A stretch of 64,000 nucleotides of DNA from Liolophura sinensis (Eukaryota; Mollusca; Polyplacophora; Chitonida; Chitonidae), in NCBI RefSeq assembly GCF_032854445.1, contig NC_088300.1, positions 65,448,984-65,512,983 of the forward strand. The letters are read 5' to 3'. A program made the translations under genes and the position numbers. Below are positions 1 to 11,620 of the stretch, one piece after another; within the stretch, counting starts at the first letter, position 1, and each line of letters starts with the position of its first letter. The notes beneath the pieces were generated by a model, which saw only the letters and a program-made list of their open reading frames with translations, was not told the DNA's origin and searched no databases.

Positions 1-545
1 TTCATTACCTTGACTTCTTTGAAATCCTGTCTTGTGAACCTGCTATTATGCAACTAGACAAATCTTTTTTCTAAACATGACCTTTGATTTGTTTGATTAT
101 AAACATCCAGTATTAAGTTATAAATGTCAGTAACGAATTGTTGTAAAAAAAAAAAACACACACACACACACAACCGCGTTATTCACAACAAAACAGACTT
201 ATACAGTTCTCTTCCCGCCGTTACACTGAAGGCCAGTGAGAAAAGATTGATAATATATGATATAAGCATAACCCGAGCTCCATATGTAATATTATCTATA
301 CAAAGCATTTGACAAAGGCAGATACAGGCGTCATATAATACTATATGCTTGATATAGTCTCCAGGAATAAGGATCGTTACAAAACGACTGTTTGCTGTAA
401 ATCTTTTGAAGTCCACCGACTACATCTAAATGTAAGTGTTTGCTATGACTGCAAATGATTAACATAGAAAAAATAGAGAGATAAGTAGCAATCCTTTGAA
501 CAATAGATATCTTCAAAATTATGAAGGTTCATGTAGTCTGACGAA
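1..545. other. AT-rich intergenic DNA with short (CA)n
   Basis: No gene seen. An A-run followed by a CA dinucleotide tract occupies about 147-172. Short open frames across the stretch look like chance. Confidence 0.6.
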
Positions 546-1137
546 GTATCAGTAAGTGGGAACCTCGTCAGAGGTAAGGCGCGAGACCCTGACAATGGAC
601 GAATCACACAAAACACGAGTTCAACCCCAGTATTGAACTGCTAAAATTTGTAGATTCTGATGTTTCGTGGCAATTAATTTGTGACATTAGGGGGGTCATT
701 GACGTCATGGGATCGGTTGTATCGTGGTGCGTTCGTTAGGAAATTCGTCAGTAACTTGCCAAAGGTGAGTGGTTNNNNNNNNNNNNNNNNNNNNNNNNNN
801 NNNNNNNNNNNNNNNNNNNNNNNNNNNNNNNNNNNNNNNNNNNNNNNNNNNNNNNNNNNNNNNNNNNNNNNNNNNNNNNNNNNNNNNNNNNNNNNNNNNN
901 NNNNNNNNNNNNNNNNNNNNNNNNNNNNNNNNNNNNNNNNNNNNNNNNNNNNNNNNNNNNNNNNNNNNNNNNNNCAAAGGTGAGTGGTTTATTCCAGGCA
1001 CTCTGATTTCCTCTACCAATAAAAGTGCCCACCATGTAGAAATGGTCTTAATTCAGTAAGGCGTTCAGCAAAAGTCAAACAAATGAATAAATGAATAAAT
1101 GAATAAATAAATAAATGAATAAATAAATAAATAAATA
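546..1137 (+). mobile_element. SINE type 2 (tRNA-related head, degenerate), interrupted by the assembly gap
   Basis: A Pol III B-box-like motif (gagttcaaccccag, near 618) is followed by a body resembling a SINE class I recall from mollusc genomes: 'catgggatcggttgtatcgt' (707), 'gcgttcgttaggaaa' and 'caaaggtgagtggtttattc', then 'aaggcgttcagcaaaa'. It ends in a degenerate ATAA/ATGA tail (about 1082-1137). The tail and tRNA-like head support retroposition; the head is poorly preserved. Confidence 0.55.
775..974. other. Assembly gap (200 N) with matching flanks
   Basis: A run of exactly 200 N. The 15 bases before it (caaaggtgagtggtt, 760-774) are identical to the 15 after it (975-989). The round gap size and repeated edge suggest two contigs that really overlap, so the true missing length may be zero. 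The gap lies inside a SINE-like repeat. Confidence 0.95.
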
Positions 1138-1204
1138 CCATATTCATCTCCATCTGAAGTGTTGTGGAACAAAAGGAATTGAAAGGAATATTTGTACATT
1201 GTTT

Positions 1205-1500
1205 CAGTGTTATTGTATGTTAAATGTGATGACAACACAGCATTTTAAGTAATTCTAGACCAGTGCCGTCTAATAAATCCCAATTAACATCACTGCATTT
1301 TTTTGTACCTTCAGCCATGGTGCTCGGGCGCGTGTGAAATGCTACTAGTTATGCGTTTACATGAACAGTTAGAATTAAACCCTGACTGAGGCAAACTGAC
1401 AAGAGGCCGTTACGTTCTGACCATTTGTCAGCTATCACACTGTAGTGCCTGCTTTGGTTTTACTCTCTCTGCTGTACGTCTTTAATTATACCATACACGT
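1205..1500 (+). repeat. Interspersed repeat A, long copy
   Basis: Contains every conserved segment of repeat A in order: tatgttaaatgtgatgacaa (1216), aacatcactgcattttttt, gccatggtgctcgggcg, acatgaacagttagaat, ctgactgaggcaaactgaca, agaggccgt, gaccatttgtcagctatcac and ggttttactctctctgctgt. Partial copies recur at least ten times in the window on both strands. No terminal repeats or coding capacity were recognised, so the class is unknown. Confidence 0.7.
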
Positions 1501-2030
1501 CAATTCAGTGTTCATAATTCCTGAGTATTAAAGCTTTCACGAATTAATCCAAACAAAGGGAAATAACTCGTTCGTAGTGTATTCGTGCACACTGGCAAAG
1601 AGGATGTTGTGTAAACGTGCTCAAAGAATACATAAACACAAAACCCGAATACACAACTATAGACAGTTTGTCTCATATATGTTTCTCTTTATTACATTTA
1701 CATAGTGCTAAAGTTTATTAAAAATACAATTTATTGATTGATGTATGCCACGAATTTTTATAATGTCACACCGATTGAAGAGCTAAATTTGCTTTTGCAG
1801 TGGACGTTTTTCTCACCGTTCTGTCTAATACAGACTATATACAGACATACCAAAAGTATGTATAACTTTTTTATGTATATCAAATTATTTAACAAAATAC
1901 AAGTCAAAATATAATATTTTGTACAATATAATATTTTGTACAATATAATATTTTGTAAAATATTTGGGGGGGGGGGGAATAAAGGGAATTAATTCTGTGT
2001 GTTAAAATCGGTGGAACAATCTGGTGTTGT
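1500..2030. other. AT-rich intergenic DNA with a short 17-bp repeat and a G12 run
   Basis: Around 1905-1960 a 17-bp unit (gtacaatataatatttt) is repeated two to three times. A run of 12 G lies at 1966-1977. No gene is visible. Confidence 0.6.
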
Positions 2031-3060
2031 AAAACTCGGTTTTCTCGCGTGACTTTGAATTCTCCGCGATTGCTGCACGTAACAGCGCCTGTCAGGTAAC
2101 TTGAACCACAGTAATTTTCCTATCGAGTTGAAGCGCATCGATAAACAAACCAGTAAGTGAAATGCCTTCTATAGCAGATTTGATAGACTTGATGGCAGAT
2201 AAGACTATTTACTTTTTACCTGCGAGGCTTATTGACGGCTGAAATTAGCTTAATCAAGCCACAGCGGGCCATACAGCTTGTAATTGAGGCCGAAGAAGGC
2301 AGGGTCTTACCTAAAGCGGATCTGTCAACAGATTCGAAATGAACTCACGGGAAAAGCTGCAGCGAACGTTTGTGGAAATCCATATGTATTTTGTTTTAGT
2401 TCGATAGCAAAAAGCCAGTTAGGGTAATTCTTCAATTGGGATTTGTTTGTTTTCCGTCTTCCCGTCGACTACATCGTTTAGTGGCGTAACGGATAAATGG
2501 AGTTTTGTGTGCACATTTGCCGGTAGCTTGATGTCGCACTGAGCTCTCCCTTCTGCCAGCTATTGGCGCTTTTAGCTGGTGATGGTAATAAACAATAGAA
2601 AAGTCGAGACGGCCGATTAGCAGAGCAAACTGCGGAAGAGCTAAGATTTTCGACACTTTTGATGAATTAGCCGGGAGGATCAAACTAAACAAACTTTAGT
2701 CCAACGCTCGGGTTATTTACATCAGGGATGAGGCGAGGCATAATTGCAGCTCATCAAACACAAACCCGCGCGCTGATCTGGTTTCAGTCACGTGACATGG
2801 GAATCTGCGTGGAAATATGGCGGCGTAAATTAAGCTAATGTCGATTTGGGTGAATTGCTTGGGTTGTGGCCGAAGCGGTGATCAATTTCCATACGCTGTG
2901 CTGGCAACTCAACTCTCGGCCGTGGCCACCATGTTCAGCAAACAATTACCGGTTCCTCTGTCTCTCTAATCGTGACAGCTCTGGATGGCTCGGCAATTTG
3001 ACCCCACAACGAGCGTCTGCCCGACCACTTTCGCATCTCTAAATCTGTTTTCTGCTGTTT
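2030..3060. promoter_or_regulatory. Candidate regulatory block (high-complexity intergenic island)
   Basis: One kilobase of GC-richer, non-repetitive sequence. It includes a perfect 10-bp palindrome GTCACGTGAC (2787-2796, USF/MITF-type E-box), a Fox-type ATAAACAAAC (2141-2150) and homeodomain cores (gtaattgag near 2281, aattagc near 2246). Open frames here are short and unrecognisable. It may be a distant enhancer of Nkx2-1, more than 40 kb away, or of an unseen neighbour. Confidence 0.28.
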
Positions 3061-3700
3061 TAAAGAAAGCAGTTACCGGGTAGTCAGACCGTTTGTTCTT
3101 ATTCCGCGATCACATAGTGAAATGCTAAGCCTTTCATTCGTGGTCATGGTCCGAGTTACATTAAACCGTGGCGAGCAAAACTTTAAACACCGATCAGTAA
3201 TTAGCAGATGGAAAATAATCAGTCCTAATTTGTGGTCAAACAGTTTTTCGTTTCCACACATTATCTGACTTTTACGTAAATGTCACGTCTCGCCAGGTTA
3301 GGAGGTATAACTTTCATCATATAGCCCATACTGGTGACACAGTTTTGTCGTTCTGTTTACATAGGGCATATATTTACACGACAATGATAATAGTAATATT
3401 AATATGAATAAAATAATATATAACTTAAAATCGTATACTCCAACAAAAATAACACATCAACTATTGTTGCTCTTGTTTTGTTACATTGTTCTATTTTGTT
3501 CATTATTATTATTGTTATAAATATTATTATTATTTAATAATAATACAATGACTGACCACGTTGTAAAAATATGTTGCTGTAAATTCAATTTTACACCATC
3601 ATCACTAGTTATACACAATGAGACCAAGTACGTGTTGTAAGGTACAAAATGTTTAATAAATGTATAACACTGAACCCAAAAATGGGTTCACTGAAATTGC
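3061..3700. other. AT-rich intergenic DNA, nothing recognised
   Basis: TA- and AAT-rich with short AT/ATT runs around 3490-3545. No gene or known repeat. Confidence 0.5.
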
Positions 3701-3806
3701 TTGTTTTAATTTAGCTGCCACGCATTCGGTTGCAGTATTAAATCGGGTACTGGACAAGCGATTCTAAATAAAACACTGTTCAAGTAAATAACTAAATAAA
3801 TAAATA

Positions 3807-3811
<5 letters not shown>

Positions 3812-3880
<69 letters not shown>
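3812..3880. repeat. (TA)n microsatellite, about 68 bp
   Basis: Uninterrupted TA dinucleotide run, next to a tRNA-like SINE head on the minus strand, so it may have grown from a SINE tail. Its translation as an Ile-Tyr repeat is not a protein. Confidence 0.97.
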
Positions 3881-3881
<1 letters not shown>

Positions 3882-4010
3882 CCTTATTACCGTTATTTGG
3901 GATTACACACTCCAGACATCTGCGGGATTTGAACCGGCGCCCATAATGCGGGAATCTAATCAGCAGCAATCTACATTCCATCTATCTCGACCTCCCGGTG
4001 ATTTAGAATT
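3880..4010 (-). mobile_element. tRNA-derived SINE fragment (second head type)
   Basis: Read on the minus strand, a tRNA-like stretch has an A-box-like region (gaggtcgagatagatgg) and, about 45 bases on, a good B box (ggttcaaatccc, complement near 3930), then leads into the (TA)n run. No full tRNA cloverleaf is evident, so a SINE head or tRNA pseudogene is more likely than a functional tRNA. Confidence 0.45.
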
Positions 4011-6674
4011 TCCCAGATAAGTGAGTTGTGAAAATACCTAACCTCGCTGATGGTCATCTTATATGAAATCAATACTCTAAATGTTGATCATCAACAATGC
4101 TGTTTAAATAAATAATGAATATGCCTGTGTATATAAGTAACACAGATAATATTCGCAAAATTCCAACAGTTGTACATTTTTAATTATCTTGGTAACAAAG
4201 TCCAAATGAAATATTTGAAATGGAAATTATCTTCAATCGAAATCAAATGAACATTGCTAGTACTGTTCAAGTATTGCACCTTTTCAACAAAGAAGTCACT
4301 ATGTTATCATGTATAATAATGTTTTATTAAATGAAAATCATTTTAATGTATGCAATAGTAATAGTGCCACATTATGGCAAAAACATACAGCTAAAAACAA
4401 AAACAAATATAGTTGTTTGTCAACAGAAAAAGGTCACAAAATTCCCGGTTGATATCGACCAAATTAAAATGAAAAATTGGCCGATGTCAAAGTGAATTAA
4501 GTCACAAGAGTGTCTGAGATACTAGAGCTTTATAAAGATTATGGAAAGCAAATACATAATAATGACGGCCTCTGTACATTAAACCATGCAGCAGGAATAT
4601 TGATGAGGGTATGTATTTTGTGCTGCTAGTTGACCGATGTCGTGGGTCACTATGTCCATTAGCCCAAAGTCAAATCTCTACCATTCAAATGTATTTTGGA
4701 TCAATAGAGTGCTGAACTATTCTGGTGTTACTTAACGACTTAGAAGCTTCCATTACGGTTCCCAGAGGTCGGTATTAGCTTATAGAAATAATATGAATAC
4801 AAGTAGCACTCAAGTGTCTCGTTAATATGTTTTCAAAGCTAGCTTATAATCTTGACCGCTCTCTATCCACACCCTGCGTATTGGCGTACTTAAGACAGCG
4901 TCTAAACAACCAGTTAAGACGGTATTGCTGCTGCCGATGGACAAAGGCTCGTCTAAAAGGAGCCTTCCTTCCACCTTTTAACCTACACAATGCCTGACGC
5001 GCTGACAGAAAACAAAGATCTTTTCCCTGCAATACCTTCGGCAAAGTCGCGACCAAGCGTCCTTTTCAGTCGATCCGCTGCTTTCTCGGAAGCCTGCAGC
5101 TTTGTTTGAACACATCGCCTTTGTCGAACAGGTAAGTCTTTGATGCGGACGATGGCTGACGTTTCCATCTTCATTCACCTGCGTACGCTAGGCCATATTG
5201 ATCTGAGTAGCCATTGTCTGACGGTTCCTTTTGTAAGCCCATCATGGACATCAATAAGCAGTCGGCAGGTAAAATACATGCGGTGACATGTTAACAACTA
5301 CTTCATTACAGGACTTTATTGATACCCGAATCAACCAAGTTCGTTTTGAATATCTCAATAAGAGGACAATGTCTCCGATATATACACCGCTGCAGTAATG
5401 CGATCTGTACAGGACGAATTATTTAGTCTTAAATAGCCATAAAGGAAATATATTACAAGGATTGGACCAGCTCCTTTCAATGAATATTTCATTTAAGGCT
5501 AGCACGTCATCATTAATGCACCTACCCTTGTTTTTATCTTCAAGACTGGTGTGGTTTTATTCTGTGTACATAAAACGTACATTAAAACATACAAGTACAT
5601 TGTCAAGGAAGACTCCAAATGCGATTTTAATACTGGCCTTCTGCCTGAGGTTTTAACAGTGAATAGAAATATTAACCTCTTTGGAGAGAAAATAAATAAA
5701 GGCTTGAATCTACCTGTCGCAACATTCCAAAACTAATGACACCGATGGCATAGACTTCAATCACGACATCAAGACACGTAAAGTAATTGAGCTCTTTAAC
5801 TTGTTCCAAAATAATGTCCAAAATAATATGACCAAAGTCATATCAACGTTTCATGCTCCAACATTCCTTAACCATCAGCAATATTAATCCTTGTCAGAAT
5901 TGTTTGGCTCATTATCCAATTGATTCTTTTGCGAAAATAGTATGAACCCTTCAAAAATTATAATTTGTGTCATTATTATATTTAGTTCATCATTATCCGT
6001 GCCTAGTTATTTAATATACCTTTCATCCTCCTTTGAAATATCTAGTTAGCCAGGGGCTGTCATATTTTTCGCTAACACCTCCACGGCTAGTTCCGGATAT
6101 GTCACCCCGTCAACCCGGAAATCAGCCATGTAACATAATCCAAATAGGTGTGTTCTTACTTCCGTCTGACCCCCTTTGCACTTCCTCGGGCGTGTCACGA
6201 GCTGTTTGTCAGCAGTGATTTGACCGAACACCATCTGTAAATATTATGACAAGAATGAATTGAGCAAACAGGAGAGCGCATCCTCTACATCATGCGATGA
6301 GCGACGGCGGAGAGACGGCAGTCAGTGCCCGGAAACCGGGGAAGCTGGTGCCCAGTGGTTTCATTTGTGGATGATGGCATAAAATCAAGTACAACTGATT
6401 ATACTTGTCTATATTTCATTACTCACTATGTTTTGGCGATTGACATTCATTACAACACATAGTCTTAGACATTTTTGGTTTTGATATGAATGTGAGGGTT
6501 CGTCAAGTTATATTTGCGTTAAAGGTGGTGACTTTCGATGCAAATGTCCATCAGATGTTTATACTCCAACGCAATTAGAGGCCAAATGACTCCGTCTGTC
6601 AAAGCAGCCGTTGTGTCGTCTTCGACACCTGGAGTGCCAAATGGTTGAAATCAGTAAACTCAAAATAAACTGGG
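4011..6674. other. Intergenic DNA without recognisable genes
   Basis: Mostly AT-rich. GC-richer patches at about 4850-5180 and 6050-6340 are non-repetitive and might be regulatory or decayed coding DNA, but nothing is identifiable. An NK2-type motif CACTCAAGTG lies at 4807-4816. Confidence 0.5.
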
Positions 6675-7110
6675 AACGATTTTGTCCATTTATCTCCTCC
6701 CGAACTACTACGCAGCTTTTGATGAAACTAACCATACATCTTGCCTATAATCTGAACGTGTGCAGGGTTAAGTTTGATGGTATCGGAATATTATTTTCAT
6801 ATAAATTACCCCCTTTGCGTAGAACTTTTCGTAATAGTGCTTTTCAGATGTATTCAGATTTTATACATGCAACTTTTCCTAAAATACTGAACCTATTTCC
6901 ATGAAACCCAGCACACATCTCCCCTATCATTAAAACTTGTGCATGTTTAAGTTCAATTAAAATCGAGTAATTACTCATAATTAGTTACGTTGAAGTACTT
7001 AGTGCAATAATGGATTTTCATGTACACAGATTTTGTCCATTCTCATACTGAAGTATTGCATACATTACCCTGAAGCTGTGCGTATATCTTTGATATCATC
7101 TAAACAGCCA
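6675..7110 (+). repeat. Degenerate tandem repeat, period about 180 bp
   Basis: The block from 6722 (atgaaactaaccatacatct) aligns with the block from 6901 (atgaaacccagcacacatct), an offset of 179. Both continue through a 'cctat', a 'gtgca' and a 'ttaagtt' landmark. A weaker third block follows at about 7032. Divergence is roughly a quarter to a third by eye, so this is an old duplication inside an unidentified repeat. Confidence 0.5.
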
Positions 7111-7813
7111 CATGTTTAATAAAGACGACAGTTTAATTATTATTCTTATTTGTGTTCCTTTATTGTGCTAATCGCATAGATTCATGCTTCGTCCAGATGA
7201 AAATGTAGCTAACACTGTTAAAGCAAACTACCAAAAGTAAAAGCCGCAACAATGGTAAAACTGAAAACCTAAACATAGTGACCAACACAGGATTATTCCA
7301 AGTGCCACTTGAATAATAATATGTTGTAATAAGAAAAAGTCGAGAAAAAAAAAGAAAATTAAAACAAAACCAACATAATAAAAAGCGTGGAATTATTCTA
7401 AGGTATACAGAATGATGAAAATGTATTTCTTATTTAAATGTTTTCGTTTTCACTTGCTATATATTGGATTCATTCTTCACATCTGCATTTGTTGCATAAA
7501 TAAAATCAATATTTCTGTAGTTCGCTTCAAGCTATAGAATCGCGGCGATCTGACTTGATGTCCGGCCCTGGGTGGAACAAACCGATCATTGTGTTCACTC
7601 ATGAAATGGACATGTTCATTTCTTACATTCCTTGCAGCTCACATACGATAGGTGAGTTTTTCCTTCACATGCTCGCCTAGTTGTTCTTTGAAATATGCTC
7701 ATTTATACATATGATTTCTTCGTATACAATTACGAATTAGCTTTGTAGGAGATGTCATATGTGTAGGATGAGAAAGTCTGTGTAACTATACTCTTAGGAA
7801 CGAAATGTCAAGG

Positions 7814-7990
7814 GGGGAGGCCTCCGTGGCTTAGTTGGTTAATGCGCTAGCGTAGCGTAATGACCCTGCGGATGGTCGTGGGTTTCCCGCGGGCTGTGCC
7901 CGGTTTCCTCCCACCATAATGCTGGCTGCCGTCGTGTAAGTGAAATATTCTTGAGTACGGCGTAAAATACCAATCAAATAAATAAGTAAA
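7814..7990 (+). mobile_element. SINE type 1, internally deleted copy
   Basis: Starts with the tRNA-like A-box segment (gcctccgtggcttagttggt) and ends with the family 3' end (attcttgagtacggcg) and an AAAT-like tail. Compared with the full copy at 30651, about 110 bases containing the B box are missing: 'aatgaccc' is joined straight to 'tgcggatggtcgtggg'. Confidence 0.85.
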
Positions 7991-8265
7991 TCCAACGTAA
8001 ATAAATATGAATTTAACCAGTGAAGACCCCTTCAATAAACGGAAATGTAAATTCGACGACAAATGTAACATTATGCATACTTTTACCGCAGGAATCCTGG
8101 TTTATGAAAGTTTACGAGATAACTAATAGAGTATAGCGAGTAAACCCAGAACAGGTACGACAGTGTGATGACTGACAATTACAGCCACATGTAATTGCAT
8201 GGTGAAATTAGGTCGTCCTCATATGAATACAACTATATATACAGAAACTATTAAGACGTAATCCC
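7991..8265. other. Intergenic DNA, nothing recognised
   Basis: AT-rich sequence between a SINE and the RT remnant. It may include further decayed upstream retroelement sequence that can no longer be read. Confidence 0.4.
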
Positions 8266-8570
8266 CGCCAGGTCCGATCTTCCTCAATCACTAAACGGTA
8301 TATTGATGGTCTGCTGGCTTTAAACAATCCTTATATAGATAAGGCTGTGAAAGATACCCACCTTAGCTGGATTTAAAGGAAACCACAGACTCTCCAGATC
8401 GTACATCTTATCTGGGCCTATATTTGTACAAAGACCAAAACGGTTTCCTCTCACACAGACTTTACAACAAGAGGAATAGTTTCAGTTTTGACATTGTAAA
8501 TTATTCTTACTTGGACAGCAATATACCGAAGTGTCCTACATGTGGTGAGTACATATTTCACCATGTAGCA
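8266..8570 (+). pseudogene. Decayed reverse-transcriptase fragment of a retroelement
   Basis: Two + frames carry adjacent pieces of a polymerase-type ORF that is common in invertebrate retroelements. Frame one (from about 8266) reads TKRYIDGLLALNNP and runs to a stop in SWI*; the first part is the RT catalytic box, normally Y-[IV]-D-D, here YIDG. After a frame change, the second frame (from about 8400) reads SYLGLYLYKDQNGFLSHRLY and then FDIVNYSYLDSNIP-P-GEY, matching the downstream 'YDKRDDF-F-IVN-P-L-SNIP' segment I know from such elements. The frameshift, stop codon and lost catalytic Asp show it is dead. Element class is not assigned. Confidence 0.75.
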
Positions 8571-8734
8571 TTTGTTAAATTCTACATGTGTGTGATGATC
8601 TCAATCAAAGTCACAAGTTATTACTGCAAAAACTAGTGTGTCAAGGCCTTCACTCCATGTTCCTTAAATTTTACAATGAGAATAAATCTTGCGTAAGTAA
8701 ATATGGACAGAGCGTACAGAATCTCTGTCTCTGT

Positions 8735-9135
8735 GCTTCATGATTGTGTTTAATTCCGCTTAACACGGAGCTATAGGGGAAGTATATTGATCGTGTTGAA
8801 GTCGAACGTTGGATATACGTAAAGTTGCAATCAAAGCGCAACTCACATTTATACTTTGTTATCGACGACTGATATTTTAGAATGGTACACCATTTGAATA
8901 CTGATTTCACTCAGTCGTCTAGAATATACCTTGCGTCTTTCCAGCATCACTGAAAACCGTTAACTGCTTCTCTTTGCGTGATTCCGTCCTATTTTCGTAC
9001 TTTATATACTTTCTTAGTTCATTGGTGCGTTGTTAGATGTCGTTTTGGGAATAGGCCATAATGATTATTGACCGAGAACGTCCCCATTAGATGACGGCTG
9101 GTATACGAATGTTTCTTTCGACGCATAGACCCTGA
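8735..9135 (+). repeat. Interspersed repeat B, long copy
   Basis: Shares ordered segments with the other B copies: ttaattccgcttaacac, gatatacgtaaagttgcaat, actttgttatcgacgactg, gaaaaccgttaactgcttct, ttatatactttcttag, gattattgaccgagaacgtc and gacggctggtatacgaatg. No coding potential or terminal repeats are evident, so the class is unknown. Confidence 0.65.
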
Positions 9136-9867
9136 CCAAATCACCTCGGTAGTTATATGCCGTTAATTGTTACAATACTTTTCGAATCTCGCAGTTTCAT
9201 TCTAGGTGGTGTAACTTACAGATAAAACCTAATGCACATTTGTAAGCTGTACATTGTTTCAGATTTCATATCTGGATAATTTCTCAATTTTAGCGTTGCT
9301 GTTTTACAAATCCAATAAACCGACAAGGTAAAGCCTTTCCAATCAAGGTCAGTAACTGATATAATTCCAGTTTGTTTGTTTGTAAGGAGACATGATTTCA
9401 GTTTCGCTTGACATAATGTAACTTGCAGAGAACAACAAATATATACGTTAACACATGGAGTTTCAGATTTCGTCTGTGTGAACGTCTTTCTCAATTTTAC
9501 ATATAGGTCTAAGGGTTATCGTTTTACAAATCATTCTAATCGAAATGGAAAACCTTTCCTATCTAGGGCAATAAATAGCATGCTTTTAGTTTTATTTGAC
9601 ATAATATGTAACTTTATTATAAGCAAGCACTATGCACATTAACTCGTCTGGCGTTAGACTTCAACATATTGAATACTGTTTTCTAATTTTACATATTAGG
9701 GTTAGCGTTTTACAAATCTTGTTAACCTTCTTGTTAAGATTCAAAAACTTTCTCATTTGTTTTAGTAATTGATATACGTAAGAGATTTTAATTGATATTT
9801 TACAGGATAGAACAAATTTAATTTACTGGTTACTCATACTGTAGGTGACATATACAAAAAGTAAAGA
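9136..9867. other. AT-rich intergenic DNA with a degenerate internal repeat
   Basis: Several loosely related blocks recur around 9285, 9510 and 9695, each with a 'gttttacaaatc' core and a nearby 'cataatgtaactt'-type motif, spaced roughly 200 bp. This looks like an old tandem duplication. No gene. Confidence 0.4.
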
Positions 9868-9876
9868 ACAAAAACA

Positions 9877-10045
9877 GTGCGATCGCTGTGAGTTCAAGTT
9901 CAACTCATGCTGGCTCCCTCTCCGGCCTTAAGTCGGAAGGTATTCCAGCAACCTAGGGATGGCCGCTGGTTTCCTACCACCATATTGCTGGCCGCCGTCG
10001 TATAAGTGAAAATATTGTTGAGTACGGCGTAAAACACAAATCAAA

Positions 10046-10093
<48 letters not shown>

Positions 10094-10095
10094 AG
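9877..10095 (+). mobile_element. SINE type 1, 5'-truncated, with 9-bp target-site duplication
   Basis: Lacks the A box and begins inside the tRNA-like head (gcgatcgctgtgagttcaag, B box intact). It continues to the family 3' end and a long AAAT tail (about 10038-10092). The flanks acaaaaaca at 9868-9876 and 10096-10104 are identical, consistent with truncation at integration by target-primed reverse transcription. Confidence 0.85.
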
Positions 10096-10104
10096 ACAAA
10101 AACA

Positions 10105-11005
10105 TGCTTTTCTTTTTCTTGGTTAAGAAGACAAATTTGAGGTACAACATAACAGACTTTACAGTAACAAAAATACTTCATAAATCTAATGTGCTTTACC
10201 GGCAAAACTCTGACCTAACGAATTTACAAGGATGTTGGAATCTAATAAAAAGGGTATCTTTTAATCCACTTCTCACAAGACGTCCACCATCGGCAATAAG
10301 GAGTTAATACAATAATCATAAAAAGTTAGCAGTTTCGAATTAAATTTCAAAAATGAATGTATTTTGAGATATACAAGCAACAAAGATGGCCAAATTTAAA
10401 AGAGTACCCAGTTTAATACACTGAGAGAAGACAGTCTAGTGGATGAAGGAACAGTAAATGTGCCATCGCCTTACTGTCCTCTTTGCACTCAACACAACTG
10501 TTATAAATTCTGCGTATTTATGTCTAATTAAATTATGAATTCCAAACAATTGTTACAAATCAATTTTTAAACTAAATAATATGAGGTCAATCAATTTTAC
10601 TGTTCACTGTGTGTTTGTTTTACAAAATTTTTAAAAATGAGCTTTTGTATGAAAAGAGGATTTGTCCTCCAGAATTGCCATCTTTCATTCCCTCAAGCTG
10701 GTAGCATTTCCGGTATGATAGATCAGATAATAAACCATTCACAACAGCTACAAGGGAAACTTTAGGCTATTCCCTGTATGCACTGTTACATATATCCCGT
10801 CCCAAGTCATGTAGTAGGTGTTGACTGGCTGTCCTTTCTTCAAAATAACAAGATGTAGTGGGTTTATACTTTATACTTGCCTCACAAACACAAAAGAATA
10901 TTAAATCCCATACACCTAAGGAAAACAACATTACAAAACAGCTGCATTAATCGAGTTGTTGACACATTTCACAATGAAATGTTTATATACTTGTAAAGCT
11001 TACAT
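10105..11005. other. AT-rich intergenic DNA, nothing recognised
   Basis: No gene, SINE or tandem repeat recognised. Confidence 0.5.
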
Positions 11006-11170
11006 TCGTTTCAGTCAGTCAACAGTTAGGATAAAACTCTGACTGAGCTAAATTGACAAGAGGCTTTATTTCACTGGTTACTTGTGACCCTTTGTCGGCT
11101 ATCACACTGTCTTCGCTTTATTCGCTTTTAGTTTTTCGCTTTATATTTTGTACGGCTGTAACTATATTCA
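11006..11170 (+). repeat. Interspersed repeat A, partial copy
   Basis: Matches the right half of repeat A: acagttaggataaaactctg, actgagctaaattgacaaga, ggctttatttcactggttac and ttgtcggctatcacactgtc. It lies 450 bp from the 48-bp array, which is built from the right end of the same repeat in the opposite orientation. Confidence 0.65.
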
Positions 11171-11620
11171 GGCTTTAGAATGAAAAAGCTATACTCTCAC
11201 AATGTCTTATTTACAACTGTCCATAAACTGACAGGTGTAAATATCTTTATATATACAATAATATTGTAGTTAAGAGCATAGATACAGCCACAATTCAGAT
11301 ACTTAGTTCTCTACCTCTGATCAGATTCAAAGAGTTCAAGTCTCTACACATCAACTCTATTTCTCCCTCACATCTTCCTTTAAGCTAGGATTTACCAGAT
11401 AAAATTCCTTTGCAACCTGAAAAAATGTAACACAATGTGACAGAATGTTGAGCAACTAATTAAAGTATTTCACTGTTGTTTACCATACTCATACTTAAGA
11501 ATGTTTCACTTACATGATGGCGGTCAGTTTTATTGGTGGAGGTAACTGGAGTGCATAGAGTAATCCACCGAGCTAAGATAAATAACGGTTCGATATTGAT
11601 AATATAATTAAAGACGCACA

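Noticed and set aside
681-1059. Open frames spanning the N gap
   Set aside because: They are open only because the 200 N cannot contain a stop; the real flanks are a SINE.
3706-3981. Ile-Tyr repeat frame
   Set aside because: A translation of the (TA)n microsatellite; the same applies to 60713-60925.
3880-4010. Functional tRNA gene on the minus strand
   Set aside because: A good B box is present but acceptor and anticodon stems are not evident; a SINE head is more likely. The same reasoning applies to the tRNA-like heads at 23800, 34722, 35268 and 62655.
4840-5180. Possible decayed polymerase ORF (LLPMDKGSSK on the + strand)
   Set aside because: The resemblance to the 'ADKG' motif of some retroelements is limited to a few residues and no neighbouring motif is recognisable.
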